From: Nemertoderma westbladi
Lineage: Eukaryota; Xenacoelomorpha; Nemertodermatida; Nemertodermatidae
DNA: 64,000 bases
NCBI GenBank assembly: GCA_032718475.1
Contig: JAUCBJ010007155.1
Coordinates: 1 to 64,000, forward strand
Direction of reading: 5' to 3'
A program made the translations under genes and the position numbers. Below, piece by piece: positions 11,891-24,600 of the stretch. The notes under the pieces were generated by a model, which had not been told where the DNA came from, did not search any database, and was given only the letters and a program-made list of their open reading frames with translations. Every line of letters starts with the position of its first letter. The stretch's first letter is position 1.

Positions 11891-13400
11891 GGCACGATAT
11901 TAAAACTTATAGGCCCTCTTCTGTACCCATCAATAAATTCTGAATTTATTTGATGTTGTGCTATAATTTGAGATATCGCTTATAATGCTTATCTAATTAT
12001 TTTTCAGGTTAATTTTCAGTGTAGACTTAACATATACCCAATATGGATTTGAATTGATGACAAATTAAATGGATGATTCAGTACCTCCCAACTGCACTAC
12101 ATAGTAAACTGGGTGATACGTAAAAGCTACAAGGGTTGCTCGCTCATGCATTATTTGCTGTTACTTTAATACACCGTTAGGGGGCATCTCCATATAACTA
12201 ATGCCTTAAAATGATGTTGATGCAATGGTTAGGTTGACAGGGTACAAAATGATAGTTTCACTTTGGTTTGATCCTGACCAATTAATTTGGATATAACCAA
12301 AAATACTAAGCCACAACTAGCAAAATGTGTGAACGAACCGCCCTCCGGTACCTGCAAAAAATGAATCTCGCCGACCTGAGAATCTCACCTGCGACGTACT
12401 GATCCTGGCCACAATGACTTATCCACGGGTTATTAATATTAAGACTGCATATTTAATAGTCCAATGTCGAAGGCAACCCCTATGCTGCACGGATGATCTA
12501 ACCGCTTACAGCGTTAGTTAATGAGAACTAAGTTCTCTCCAATCCAAAGAGCCAAATCAATTTTAATTTAATTTCATTTCGTTCAAATCCAATCAAGCCG
12601 AATGTATATTTAAGTAAAATATCAAGTAAAATAATTAAAATGGCCAACACATTACATAGACGATAGCATAATAAAAGTTACATGTCCAAGGTTCTATAAT
12701 TTATATGTATAATCTGTAGTTTTACCTATTTCAGTCCTGTTTAAGTGTTAAATGTGGAAAAAATACTCTAGAATGCGCTTGTGTTTTGCTATAAATCCAC
12801 CGGAACCAATTGAGTAGCGTTTTAATATAAAGTCTGCATTTATCACGTCTGTCGTTGTTGGTTCACCATGATTTAGGATTGATTTGATAGTTTCTTTGTG
12901 ATACTGGTGTAAGTAAATACATGGAATATAAGGATGGTAGGGGGAAGAGCATGAAGCTCTATAGTATGTACTACTACCGAGACCAATATATTTTATTCCC
13001 TTATGGAGGTTCTGTGTCATACATTGTTGTCAGCATTAGCTTTGATGTTGTCAGTCATACATTGTTCTGTGTCAGCATTTGGAGTTTATCGTGATCCAAT
13101 AATAGATCCGAACCTACTGGACGTGCAGTTAGTAACTATTCTACAAATTACTCAATCTTTCAATCACGTTTGAATAGATCCCTGCCGAGGGACGTAATAA
13201 AATATTAACGGGTATAAATCACATATTGTTATTCACTAAAATTAATTGGACCTGGATTTTGTCTATTTATTGATACATTAATTAATGTTCATGATGAATC
13301 ATACAGTTAATTATAATTATGCAATTGGTAACAAGCTAGCACAGTCATTGTTCCATATTGTTCCCTGCACTAATCCCCCCCCCCCCCCCCCCCCACTCAA
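11891..13400. other. Intergenic DNA downstream of the THAP gene
   Basis: AT-rich, no gene recognised. On the minus strand an AATAAA lies at 13271-13266, about 130 bp past the THAP gene stop, and could be its polyadenylation signal. A 20-bp C run (13375-13394) sits directly beside the stop codon. Confidence 0.45.
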
Positions 13401-15677
13401 CTACCCCAGGGTCTGACCATTTGAGGATCGCGACGTATTTTTCACAACGGATTTCAAATAGGATGCGAAACTAATGGAATCTGCGCCCTTCATATCGAAT
13501 CTGGAGAGTTTGACTCGCGGCAGATGAGTAACGACTGAGGCAGCGGAAACGGATTCGGTCGCTAGAACGCAGTAGACCGACTCTAATACCGGATCCTTAA
13601 CGACGACGTACCCAGCGCCATCAGCGGCGGCGAGCAACACCCTGCGGGCGGTCCCGCTACCGATAGCGTCGACGGCGACCGCGAGGTTCGATAACCGGAT
13701 ACCGTAGGCCCGGCTCGGGTCCACACTCACGTAGCGCCTACTAGCGGGGTAGTAGACCCCCACCAGCGGTGGGGGGCGCACCGCCGGTGATCCATCGGGG
13801 ACCACCGCCACTGGGTCGCAGTTGAACGGAGGGAAGTCGACCCGAGGTAGCGAAACGATCGGTGATAGCGCGGAAGTGATACCGGTGGGAAGGCCAACAC
13901 CGCGGTGGATCTGTACGCTCCTAGGTTTACCGCTAGGTGGCGTGAGATTCACTGTTACCACCCCCAGGGAGGGCTGTCTGTTCTTGGTTTCTATTGGCTG
14001 AGTGGTTGCCGGTCTAATCTGGACGAGCAGGTTCGGTTTCTCCTGATCTATCAAAGGGAGGGGCAATTTGGAAATCGGAGACTGTTCTATTTTGCCGAAT
14101 TGGACGGGCACCGCTAACTTGGTCAAAGCACTGGCAATCGCTGCTGATCTTTGACTGTTGTTGATACGTTGCCTTGCAACCGCTGCTGATCCTTGACTGT
14201 TGTTGATACTTTGCCTAGCAACCGCTGCTGATCCTTGACTGTTGTTGATACGTTGCCTAGCAACCGCTGCTGATCCTTGACTGTTGTTCATACGTTGCCT
14301 AGCAACCGCTGCTGATCCTTGACTGTTGTTGATACGTTGCCTAGCAACCGCTGCTGATGCTTGACTGTTGTTGATACGTTGCCTAGCAACCGCTGCTGAT
14401 CCTTGACTGTTGTTGATACTTTGCCTAGCAACCGCTGCTGATCCTTGACTGTTGTTGATACGTTGCCTAGCAACCGCTGCTGAACCTTGGCTGTTGTTGA
14501 TACGTTGCTTAGCAACCGCTTCTGATCCTTGACTGTTGTTGATACGTTGCCTAGCAACCGCTGCTGATCCTTGACTGTTGTTGATACTTTGCCTAGCAAC
14601 CGCTGCTGATCCTTGACTGTTGTTGATACGTTGCCTAGCAATCGCTTCTGATCCTCGACTATTGTTGATACGTTGCCTAGCAACCGCTGCTGATCCTTGA
14701 CTGTTGTTGATACTTTGCCTAGCAACCGCTGCTGATCCTTGACTGTTGTTGATACGTTGCCTAGCAATCGCTTCTGATCCTCGACTATTGTTGATACGTT
14801 GCCTAGCAACAGCAGATAATCCTTGTCTGTTGTTGATGCGTTGTTTAGCAACCTTGTCTGTCCCATCGTGTATATTTGTCGGTTGCTTAGTAATCTCGGG
14901 TGGAGTCTCCGATAGTAGTTGTTTGAAACGGAGGTATCGGGAGGAGCCGCGACGGATGGACAACTCCCCGATAGTCTGGCCCCGTCTGTCAGACACCCAG
15001 TAGAAGCGTCTGCAGCGTCGCTCAATGAATTGTGTATCACCTAGAGTCTGTAGCACAAGGGTGGATTCTAAAGGGATTCTAGCAGGTAATTGGATGACGG
15101 TTGGGGATTGTAAAGGAACTCTAGCAGCTGATTGGCTGACAGCAGGGGTTTGTACATGTGTATTCCTAGAAACAGTAGCCAATGGAAAGTTAACGGATGA
15201 TTGGAGGGATAAGGCACCCTTTCGTTTATATAAATGTTCATTGACAAAAGTTGGTTTTGGTAGCAATGGTAGCATATTGCAGGTTCGATTCACTGTAGGT
15301 GGGTAGTACGGGAGACCGATAATAGGGGAGATAACATTAGGGGCACTTCGTGGGGCATAAGGACTTAGAATCTGTGGACGGCTAAATGTAACATTCGTAG
15401 ATGACGGCGGTATATTTATGGGTGCGAATCTAATGCCGTTCGACTGCATGAACGCCAAGGTTAAAGTACTTGTAGGAGGGAATCTACTACCAGGTAATTG
15501 GCTAGAAGCTAAAGTATTGGTAGTGTGGAGGTTGCCATTGGCTAGGGTGTGCTGGTGCAACCCAATACAGCTAAGGATATCTTTAGTACGAACCAAACGG
15601 GTTGGTGAACATTTCCCGAACGATGGTATATTGATATACTCAGGAGCTTTACCCCCAATTGGGACTTGGAATGACAC
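13401..15677 (-). CDS. THAP-domain protein, exon 5 (C-terminal, repeat-bearing)
   Basis: Terminal exon, 758 codons plus stop, opening in phase 0 at the acceptor TTTGTTCCAG (15680-15678). First residues are VSFQVPIGGKAPEYINIPSF. A Met three codons upstream lies in intron and is probably not a start. The first 270 residues are proline-, serine- and threonine-rich with no known fold. About 17 copies of a 14-residue repeat follow. The last 180 residues are GC-rich in sequence, with VSLPRVDFPPFNCDP and YYPASRRYVSVDPSRAYGIRL, possibly a folded domain that I do not recognise. With exons 1-4 the product is 1078 residues. The DNA-binding N-terminus suggests a nuclear protein; partners and targets are unknown. 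The exon assignment rests on matching splice phases and needs transcript support. Confidence 0.75.
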   Translation of the reverse strand: MSFQVPIGGKAPEYINIPSFGKCSPTRLVRTKDILSCIGLHQHTLANGNLHTTNTLASSQLPGSRFPPTSTLTLAFMQSNGIRFAPINIPPSSTNVTFSRPQILSPYAPRSAPNVISPIIGLPYYPPTVNRTCNMLPLLPKPTFVNEHLYKRKGALSLQSSVNFPLATVSRNTHVQTPAVSQSAARVPLQSPTVIQLPARIPLESTLVLQTLGDTQFIERRCRRFYWVSDRRGQTIGELSIRRGSSRYLRFKQLLSETPPEITKQPTNIHDGTDKVAKQRINNRQGLSAVARQRINNSRGSEAIARQRINNSQGSAAVARQSINNSQGSAAVARQRINNSRGSEAIARQRINNSQGSAAVARQSINNSQGSAAVARQRINNSQGSEAVAKQRINNSQGSAAVARQRINNSQGSAAVARQSINNSQGSAAVARQRINNSQASAAVARQRINNSQGSAAVARQRMNNSQGSAAVARQRINNSQGSAAVARQSINNSQGSAAVARQRINNSQRSAAIASALTKLAVPVQFGKIEQSPISKLPLPLIDQEKPNLLVQIRPATTQPIETKNRQPSLGVVTVNLTPPSGKPRSVQIHRGVGLPTGITSALSPIVSLPRVDFPPFNCDPVAVVPDGSPAVRPPPLVGVYYPASRRYVSVDPSRAYGIRLSNLAVAVDAIGSGTARRVLLAAADGAGYVVVKDPVLESVYCVLATESVSAASVVTHLPRVKLSRFDMKGADSISFASYLKSVVKNTSRSSNGQTLG
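14128..14870 (-). repeat. 42-bp in-frame coding repeat in THAP exon 5
   Basis: About 17 tandem units of 42 bp encode a 14-residue repeat with consensus RINNSQGSAAVARQ. Variants have S for R at position 1, SRGSEAIA, or a Met at position 2. A degenerate unit (PTNIHDGTDKVAKQ) stands at the N-terminal edge and a decayed one (RINNSQRSAAIASA) at the C-terminal edge, as expected if the array grows from its middle. The period is a multiple of three, so the frame is kept. A second frame is also open for about 250 codons as a by-product. Confidence 0.95.
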
Positions 15678-18600
15678 CTGGAACAAATAAAAGAGTCCAT
15701 CTCAGGATATTCGATCCAAAGTTTGGTATAATAATGAATACAGAAGCTATTCCTTAAAGCTGCTATACGTAGTACAGCTAAGCGCGGCAAATGTTATAAC
15801 TTAAACAGCTAAGCAAGTAAACTGTTACAACTTACTCAGCTAAGTAAGTAAACTGTTACAACTTACTTAGCTAAGTAAGTCAACTGTTACAACTTACACA
15901 GGAAAGCAAGTAAACTGTTACAACTTACTTAGCTAAGCAAGTAAACTGTTACAACTTACTTAGCTAAGTAAGTCAACTGTTACAACTTACTCAGCTAAGT
16001 AAGTAAACTGTTACAACTTACTCAGCTAAGCAAGTAAACTGTTACAACTTACTTAGCTAAGTAAGTCAACTGTTACAACTTACACAGGAAAGCAAGTAAA
16101 CTGTTACAACTTACTCAGCTAAGTAAGTAAACTGTTACAACTTACTCAGCTAAGCAAGTAAACTGTTACAACTTACTTAGCTAAGTAAGTCAACTGTTAC
16201 AACTTACACAGGAAAGCAAGTAAACTGTTACAACTTACTCAGCTAAGTAAGTAAACTGTTACAACTTACTCAGCTAAGCAAGTAAACTGTTACAACTTAC
16301 TTAGCTAAGTAAGTCAACTGTTACAACTTACTCAGCTAAGCAAGTAAACTGTTACAACTTACTTAGCTAAGTAAGTCAACTGTTACAACTTACACAGGAA
16401 AGCAAGTAAACTGTTACAACTTACTTAGCTAAGCAAGTAAACTGTTACAACTTACTTAGCTAAGTAAGTCAACTGTTACAACTTACTCAGCTAAGTAAGT
16501 AAACTGTTACAACTTACTCAGCTAAGCAAGTAAACTGTTACAACTTACTTAGCTAAGTAAGTCAACTGTTACAACTTACACAGGAAAGCAAGTAAACTGT
16601 TACAACTTACTCAGCTAAGTAAGTAAACTGTTACAACTTACTCAGCTAAGCAAGTAAACTGTTACAACTTACTTAGCTAAGTAAGTCAACTGTTACAACT
16701 TACACAGGAAAGCAAGTAAACTGTTACAACTTACTCAGCTAAGTAAGTAAACTGTTACAACTTACTTAGCTAAGTAAGTCAACTGTTACAACTTACACAG
16801 GAAAGCAAGTAAACTGTTACAACTTACACAGGAAAGCAAGTCAACTGTTACAACTTACTTAGCTAAGTAAGTCAACTGTTACAACTTACACAGGAAAGCA
16901 AGTAAACTGTTACAACTTACACAGGAAAGCAAGTCAACTGTTACAACTTACTTAGCTAAGTAAGTCAACTGTTACAACTTACACAGGAAAGCAAGTAAAC
17001 TGTTACAACTTACACAGGAAAGCAAGTAAACTGTTACAACTTACTTAGCTAAGCAAGTAAACTGTTACAACTTACACAGGAAAGCAAGTAAACTGTTACA
17101 ACTTACACAGGAAAGCAAGTAAACTGTTACAACTTACACAGGAAAGCAAGTAAACTGTTACAACTTACACAGGAAAGCAAGTAAACTGTTACAACTTACA
17201 CAGGAAAGCAAGTAAACTGTTACAACTTACACAGGAAAGCAAGTAAACTGTTACAACTTACACAGGAAAGCAAGTAAACTGTTACAACTTACACAGGAAA
17301 GCAAGTAAACTGTTACAACTTACACAGGAAAGCAAGTAAACTGTTACAACTTACACAGGAAAGCAAGTAAACTGTTACAACTTACACAGGAAAGCAAGTA
17401 AACTGTTACAACTTACACAGGAAAGCAAGTAAACTGTTACAACTTACACAGGAAAGCAAGTAAACTGTTACAACTTACACAGGAAAGCAAGTAAACTGTT
17501 ACAACTTACACAGGAAAGCAAGTAAACTGTTACAACTTACACAGGAAAGCAAGTAAACTGTTACAACTTACACAGGAAAGCACGCAAACTGTTACAACTT
17601 ACACAGGAAAGCAAGTAAACTGTTACAACTTACACAGGAAAGCAAGTAAACTGTTACAACTTACACAGGAAAGCAAGTAAACTGTTACAACTTACACAGG
17701 AAAGCAAGTAAACTGTTACAACTTACACAGGAAAGCACGCAAACTGTTACAACTTACACAGGAAAGCACGCAAACTGTTACAACTTACACAGGAAAGCAA
17801 GTAAACTGTTACAACTTACACAGGAAAGCAAGTAAACTGTTACAACTTACACAGGAAAGCAAGTAAACTGTTACAACTTACACAGGAAAGCAAGTAAACT
17901 GTTACAACTTACACAGGAAAGCACGCAAACTGTTACAACTTACACAGGAAAGCAAGTAAACTGTTACAACTTACACAGGAAAGCAAGTAAACTGTTACAA
18001 CTTACACAGGAAAGCAAGTAAACTGTTACAACTTACACAGGAAAGCAAGTAAACTGTTACAACTTACTCAGCTAAGCAAGTAAACTGTTACAACTTACTC
18101 AGCTAAGCAAGTAAACTGTTACAACTTACTCAGCTAAGCAAGTAAACTGTTACAACTTACACAGCTAAGCAAGTAAACTGTTACAACTTACTCAGCTAAG
18201 CAAGTCAACTGTTACAACTTACTCAGCTAAGCAAGTAAACTGTTACAACTTACTCAGCTAAGCAAGTAAACTGTTACAACTTACACAGGAAAGCAAGTAA
18301 ACTGTTACAACTTACACAGGAAAGCAAGTAAACTGTTACAACTTACACAGGAAAGCAAGTAAACTGTTACAACTTACACAGGAAAGCAAGTAAACTGTTA
18401 CAACTTACACAGGAAAGCAAGTAAACTGTTACAACTTACACAGGAAAGCAAGTAAACTGTTACAACTTACACAGGAAAGCAAGTAAACTGTTACAACTTA
18501 CACAGGAAAGCAAGTAAACTGTTACAACTTACACAGGAAAGCAAGTAAACTGTTACAACTTACTTAGCTAAGCAAGTCAACTGTTACAACTTACACAGGA

Positions 18601-21600
18601 AAGCAAGTAAACTGTTACAACTTACACAGGAAAGCACGCAAACTGTTACAACTTACACAGGAAAGCAAGTAAACTGTTACAACTTACACAGGAAAGCACG
18701 CAAACTGTTACAACTTACACAGGAAAGCAAGTAAACTGTTACAACTTACACAGGAAAGCAAGTAAACTGTTACAACTTACACAGGAAAGCAAGTAAACTG
18801 TTACAACTTACACAGGAAAGCAAGTAAACTGTTACAACTTACTCAGCTAAGCAAGTAAACTGTTACAACTTACTCAGCTAAGCAAGTAAACTGTTACAAC
18901 TTACTCAGCTAAGCAAGTAAACTGTTACAACTTACACAGCTAAGCAAGTAAACTGTTACAACTTACTCAGCTAAGCAAGTCAACTGTTACAACTTACTCA
19001 GCTAAGCAAGTAAACTGTTACAACTTACTCAGCTAAGCAAGTAAACTGTTACAACTTACACAGGAAAGCAAGTAAACTGTTACAACTTACACAGGAAAGC
19101 AAGTAAACTGTTACAACTTACACAGGAAAGCAAGTAAACTGTTACAACTTACACAGGAAAGCAAGTAAACTGTTACAACTTACTTAGCTAAGTAAGTCAA
19201 CTGTTACAACTTATACAGCTAAGCAAGTCAACTGTTACAACTTACACAGGAAAGCAAGTAAACTGTTACAACTTACTTAGCTAAGTAAGTCAACTGTAAC
19301 AACTTACACAGGAAAGCAAGTAAACTGTTACAACTTACTTAGCTAAGTAAGTAAACTGTTACAACTTACACAGGAAAGCAAGTAAACTGTTACAACTTAC
19401 TTAGCTAAGTAAGTCAACTGTTACAACTTACTCAGCTAAGCAAGTCAACTGTTACAACTTACTCAGCTAAGCAAGTCAACTGTTACAACTTACTCAGCTA
19501 AGCAAGTAAACTGTTACAACTTACTCAGCTAAGCAAGTCAACTGTTACAACTTACTCAGCTAAGCAAGTAAACTGTTACAACTTACACAGGAAAGCAAGT
19601 AAACTGTTACAACTTACACAGGAAAGCAAGTAAACTGTTACAACTTACACAGGAAAGCAAGTAAACTGTTACAACTTACACAGGAAAGCAAGTAAACTGT
19701 TACAACTTACTTAGCTAAGTAAGTCAACTGTTACAACTTACTCAGCTAAGCAAGTCAACTGTTACAACTTACTCAGCTAAGCAAGTCAACTGTTACAACT
19801 TACTCAGCTAAGCAAGTAAACTGTTACAACTTACTCAGCTAAGCAAGTCAACTGTTACAACTTACTCAGCTAAGCAAGTAAACTGTTACAACTTACACAG
19901 GAAAGCAAGTAAACTGTTACAACTTACACAGGAAAGCAAGTAAACTGTTACAACTTACACAGGAAAGCAAGTAAACTGTTACAACTTACACAGGAAAGCA
20001 AGTAAACTGTTACAACTTACACAGGAAAGCAAGTAAACTGTTACAACTTACTTAGCTAAGTAAGTCAACTGTTACAACTTATACAGCTAAGCAAGTCAAC
20101 TGTTACAACTTACACAGGAAAGCAAGTAAACTGTTACAACTTACTTAGCTAAGTAAGTCAACTGTAACAACTTACACAGGAAAGCAAGTAAACTGTTACA
20201 ACTTACTTAGCTAAGTAAGTAAACTGTTACAACTTACACAGGAAAGCAAGTAAACTGTTACAACTTACTTAGCTAAGTAAGTCAACTGTTACAACTTACA
20301 CAGGAAAGCAAGTAAACTGTTACAACTTACTTAGCTAAGTAAGTCAACTGTTACAACTTACTCAGCTAAGCAAGTCAACTGTTACAACTTACTTAGCTAA
20401 GTAAGTCAACTGTAACAACTTACACAGGAAAGCAAGTAAACTGTTACAACTTACTTAGGTAAGTAAGTCAACTGTAACAACTTACACAGGAAAGCAAGTA
20501 AACTGTTACAACTTACACAGGAAAGCAAGTAAACTGTTACAACTTACACAGGAAAGCAAGTAAACTGTTACAACTTACACAGGAAAGCAAGTAAACTGTT
20601 ACAACTTACACAGGAAAGCAAGTAAACTGTTACAACTTACACAGGAAAGCAAGTAAACTGTTACAACTTACTTAGCTAAGTAAGTCAACTGTTACAACTT
20701 ATACAGCTAAGCAAGTCAACTGTTACAACTTACACAGGAAAGCAAGTAAACTGTTACAACTTACTTAGCTAAGTAAGTCAACTGTAACAACTTACACAGG
20801 AAAGCAAGTAAACTGTTACAACTTACTTAGCTAAGTAAGTAAACTGTTACAACTTACACAGGAAAGCAAGTAAACTGTTACAACTTACTTAGCTAAGTAA
20901 GTCAACTGTTACAACTTACACAGGAAAGCAAGTAAACTGTTACAACTTACTTAGCTAAGTAAGTCAACTGTTACAACTTACTCAGCTAAGCAAGTCAACT
21001 GTTACAACTTACTTAGCTAAGTAAGTCAACTGTAACAACTTACACAGGAAAGCAAGTAAACTGTTACAACTTACTTAGCTAAGTAAGTCAACTGTAACAA
21101 CTTACACAGGAAAGCAAGTAAACTGTTACAACTTACTTAGCTAAGTAAGTAAACTGTTACAACTTACACAGGAAAGCAAGTAAACTGTTACAACTTACTT
21201 AGCTAAGTAAGTCAACTGTTACAACTTACTCAGCTAAGCAAGTCAAATGTTACAACTTACACAGGAAAGCAAGTAAACTGTTACAACTTACTTAGCTAAG
21301 TAAGTCAACTGTTACAACTTACACAGGAAAGCAAGTAAACTGTTACAACTTACTTAGCTAAGTAAGTCAACTGTTACAACTTACACAGGAAAGCAAGTAA
21401 ACTGTTACAACTTACTTAGCTAAGTAAGTCAACTGTTACAACTTACTCAGCTAAGCAAGTCAACTGTTACAACTTACTTAGCTAAGCAAGTCAACTGTTA
21501 CAACTTACACAGCTAAGCAAGTAAACTGTTACAGCTTACTTAGCTAAGCAAGTCAACTGTTACAACTTACTCAGCTAAGCAAGTAAACTGTTACAACTTA

Positions 21601-24600
21601 CACAGCTAAGCAAGTAAACTGTTACAACTTACTCAGCTAAGCAAGTAAACTGTTACAACTTACTTAGCTAAGCAAGTCAACTGTTACAACTTACACAGCT
21701 AAGCAAGTCAACTGTTACAACTTACTCAGCTAAGCAAGTAAACTGTTACAACTTACTTAGCTAAGTAAGTCAACTGTTACAACTTACTCAGCTAAGCAAG
21801 TCAACTGTTACAACTTACTTAGCTAAGCAAGTAAACTGTTACAACTTACACAGCTAAGCAAGTAAACTGTTACAACTTACTCAGCTAAGCAAGTAAACTG
21901 TTACAACTTACTTAGCTAAGCAAGTCAACTGTTACAACTTACACAGCTAAGCAAGTCAACTGTTACAACTTACTCAGCTAAGCAAGTAAACTGTTACAAC
22001 TTACACAGCTAAGCAAGTAAACTGTTACAACTTACTCAGCTAAGCAAGTAAACTGTTACAACTTACACAGCTAAGCAAGTAAACTGTTACAGCTTACTTA
22101 GCTAAGCAAGTCAACTGTTACAACTTACACAGCTAAGCAAGTAAACTGTTACAACTTACTTAGCTAAGCAAGTCAACTGTTACAACTTACACAGCTAAGC
22201 AAGTAAACTGTTACAGCTTACTTAGCTAAGCAAGTAAACTGTTACAACTTACTCAGCTAAGCAAGTCAACTATTACAACTTACTCAGCTAAGCAAGTCAA
22301 CTGTTACAACTTACTCAGCTAAGCAAGTAAACTGTTACAACTTACACAGCTAAGCAAGTAAACTGTTACAACTTACTCAGCTAAGCAAGTAAACTGTTAC
22401 AACTTACTTAGCTAAGCAAGTCAACTGTTACAACTTACACAGCTAAGCAAGTAAACTGTTACAACTTACTCAGCTAAGCAAGTAAACTGTTACAACTTAC
22501 ACAGCTAAGCAAGTAAACTGTTACAACTTACTCAGCTAAGCAAGTAAACTGTTACAACTTACTTAGCTAAGTAAGTCAACTGTTACAACTTACTCAGCTA
22601 AGCAAGTCAACTGTTACAACTTACTTAGCTAAGCAAGTCAACTGTTACAACTTACACAGCTAAGCAAGTAAACTGTTACAGCTTACTTAGCTAAGCAAGT
22701 AAACTGTTACAACTTACACAGCTAAGCAAGTCAACTATTACAACTTACTCAGCTAAGCAAGTCAACTGTTACAACTTACTCAGCTAAGCAAGTCAAATGT
22801 TACAACTTACTCAGCTAAGCAAGTCAACTATTACAACTTACTCAGCTAAGCAAGTCAAATGTTACAACTTACTCAGCTAAGCAAGTCAACTATTACAACT
22901 TACTCAGCTAAGCAAGTCAAATGTTACAACTTACTCAGCTAAGCAAGTAAACTGTTACAACTTACTCAGCTAAGCAAGTCAACTGTTACAACTTACACAG
23001 CTAAGCAAGTAAAATGTTACAACTTACTCAGCTAAGCAAGTCAACTGTTACAACTTACACAGCTAAGCAAGTAAACTGTTACAACTTTCTCAGCTAAGCA
23101 AGTCAACTATTACAACTTACTCAGCTAAGCAAGTCAACTGTTACAACTTACTCAGCTAAGAAAGTAAACTGTTACAACTTACTCAGCTAAGCAAGTCAAC
23201 TGTTACAACTTACTCAGCTAAGCAAGTCAACTGTTACAACTTACTCAGCTAAGCAAGTCAACTGTTACAACTTACTCAGCTAAGCAAGTAAACTGTTACA
23301 ACTTACTCAGCTAAGCAAGTCAACAGAACTTACAACTTACTCAGCTAAGCAAGTCAACTGTTACAACTTACTCAGCTAAGCAAGTCAACTGTTACAACTT
23401 ACTCAGCTAAGCAAGTAAACTGTTACAACTTACTCAGCTAAGCAAGTCAACAGAACTTACAACTTACTCAGCTAAGCAAGTAAACTGTTACAACTTACTC
23501 AGCTAAGCAAGTCAACAGAACTTACAACTTACTCAGCTAAGCAAGTAAACTGTTACAACTTACTCAGCTAAGCAAGTCAACTGTTACAACTTACTCAGCT
23601 AAGCAAGTCAACTGTTACAACTTACTCAGCTAAGCAAGTAAACTGTTACAACTTACTCAGCTAAGCAAGTCAACAGAACTTACAACTTACTCAGCTAAGC
23701 AAGTAAACTGTTACAACTTACTCAGCTAAGCAAGTCAACTGTTACAACTTACTCAGCTAAGCAAGTCAACTGTTACAACTTACTCAGCTAAGCAAGTAAA
23801 CTGTTACAACTTACTCAGCTAAGCAAATCAACAGAACTTACAACTTACTCAGCTAAGCAAGTCAACTGTTACAACTTACTCAGCTAAGCAAGTCAACTGT
23901 TACAACTTACTCAGCTAAGCAAGTAAACTGTTACAACTTACTCAGCTAAGCAAGTCAACAGAACTTACAACTTACTCAGCTAAGCAAGTCAACTGTTACA
24001 ACTTACTCAGCTAAGCAAGTCAACTGTTACAACTTACTCAGCTAAGCAAGTCAACTGTTACAACTTACTCAGCTAAGCAAGTCAACAGAACTTACAACTT
24101 ACTCAGCTAAGCAAGTAAACTGTTACAACTTACTCAGCTAAGCAAGTCAACAGAACTTACAACTTACTCAGCTAAGCAAGTAAACTGTTACAACTTACTC
24201 AGCTAAGCAAGTCAACAGAACTTACAACTTACTCAGCTAAGCAAGTCAACTATTACAAATTACTCAGCTAAGCAAGTCAACTGTTACAACTTACTCAGCT
24301 AAGCAAGTCAATTGTTACAACTTACTCAGCTAAGCAAGTAAACTGTTACAACTTACTCAGCTAAGCAAGTCAACAGAACTTACAACTTACTCAGCTAAGC
24401 AAGTCAACTGTTACAAATTACTCAGCGAAGCAAGTCAACTGTTACAACTTACTCAGCTAAGCAAGTCAACTGTTACAACTTACTTAGCTAAGCAAGTAAA
24501 CTGTTACAACTTACTCAGCTAAGCAAGTAAACTGTTACAACTTACTCAGCTAAGCAAGTAAACTGTTACAACTTACTCAGCTAAGCAAGTCAACAGAACT

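Noticed and set aside
14288-15040. 250-codon minus-strand frame with LLGNVSTTVKDQQR repeats
   Set aside because: Alternative frame of the 42-bp coding repeat; the 761-codon frame spans it and has splice-consistent partners.
15542-15790. 82-codon minus-strand frame overlapping the start of THAP exon 5
   Set aside because: It runs in another frame across the predicted acceptor and shows no recognisable protein.
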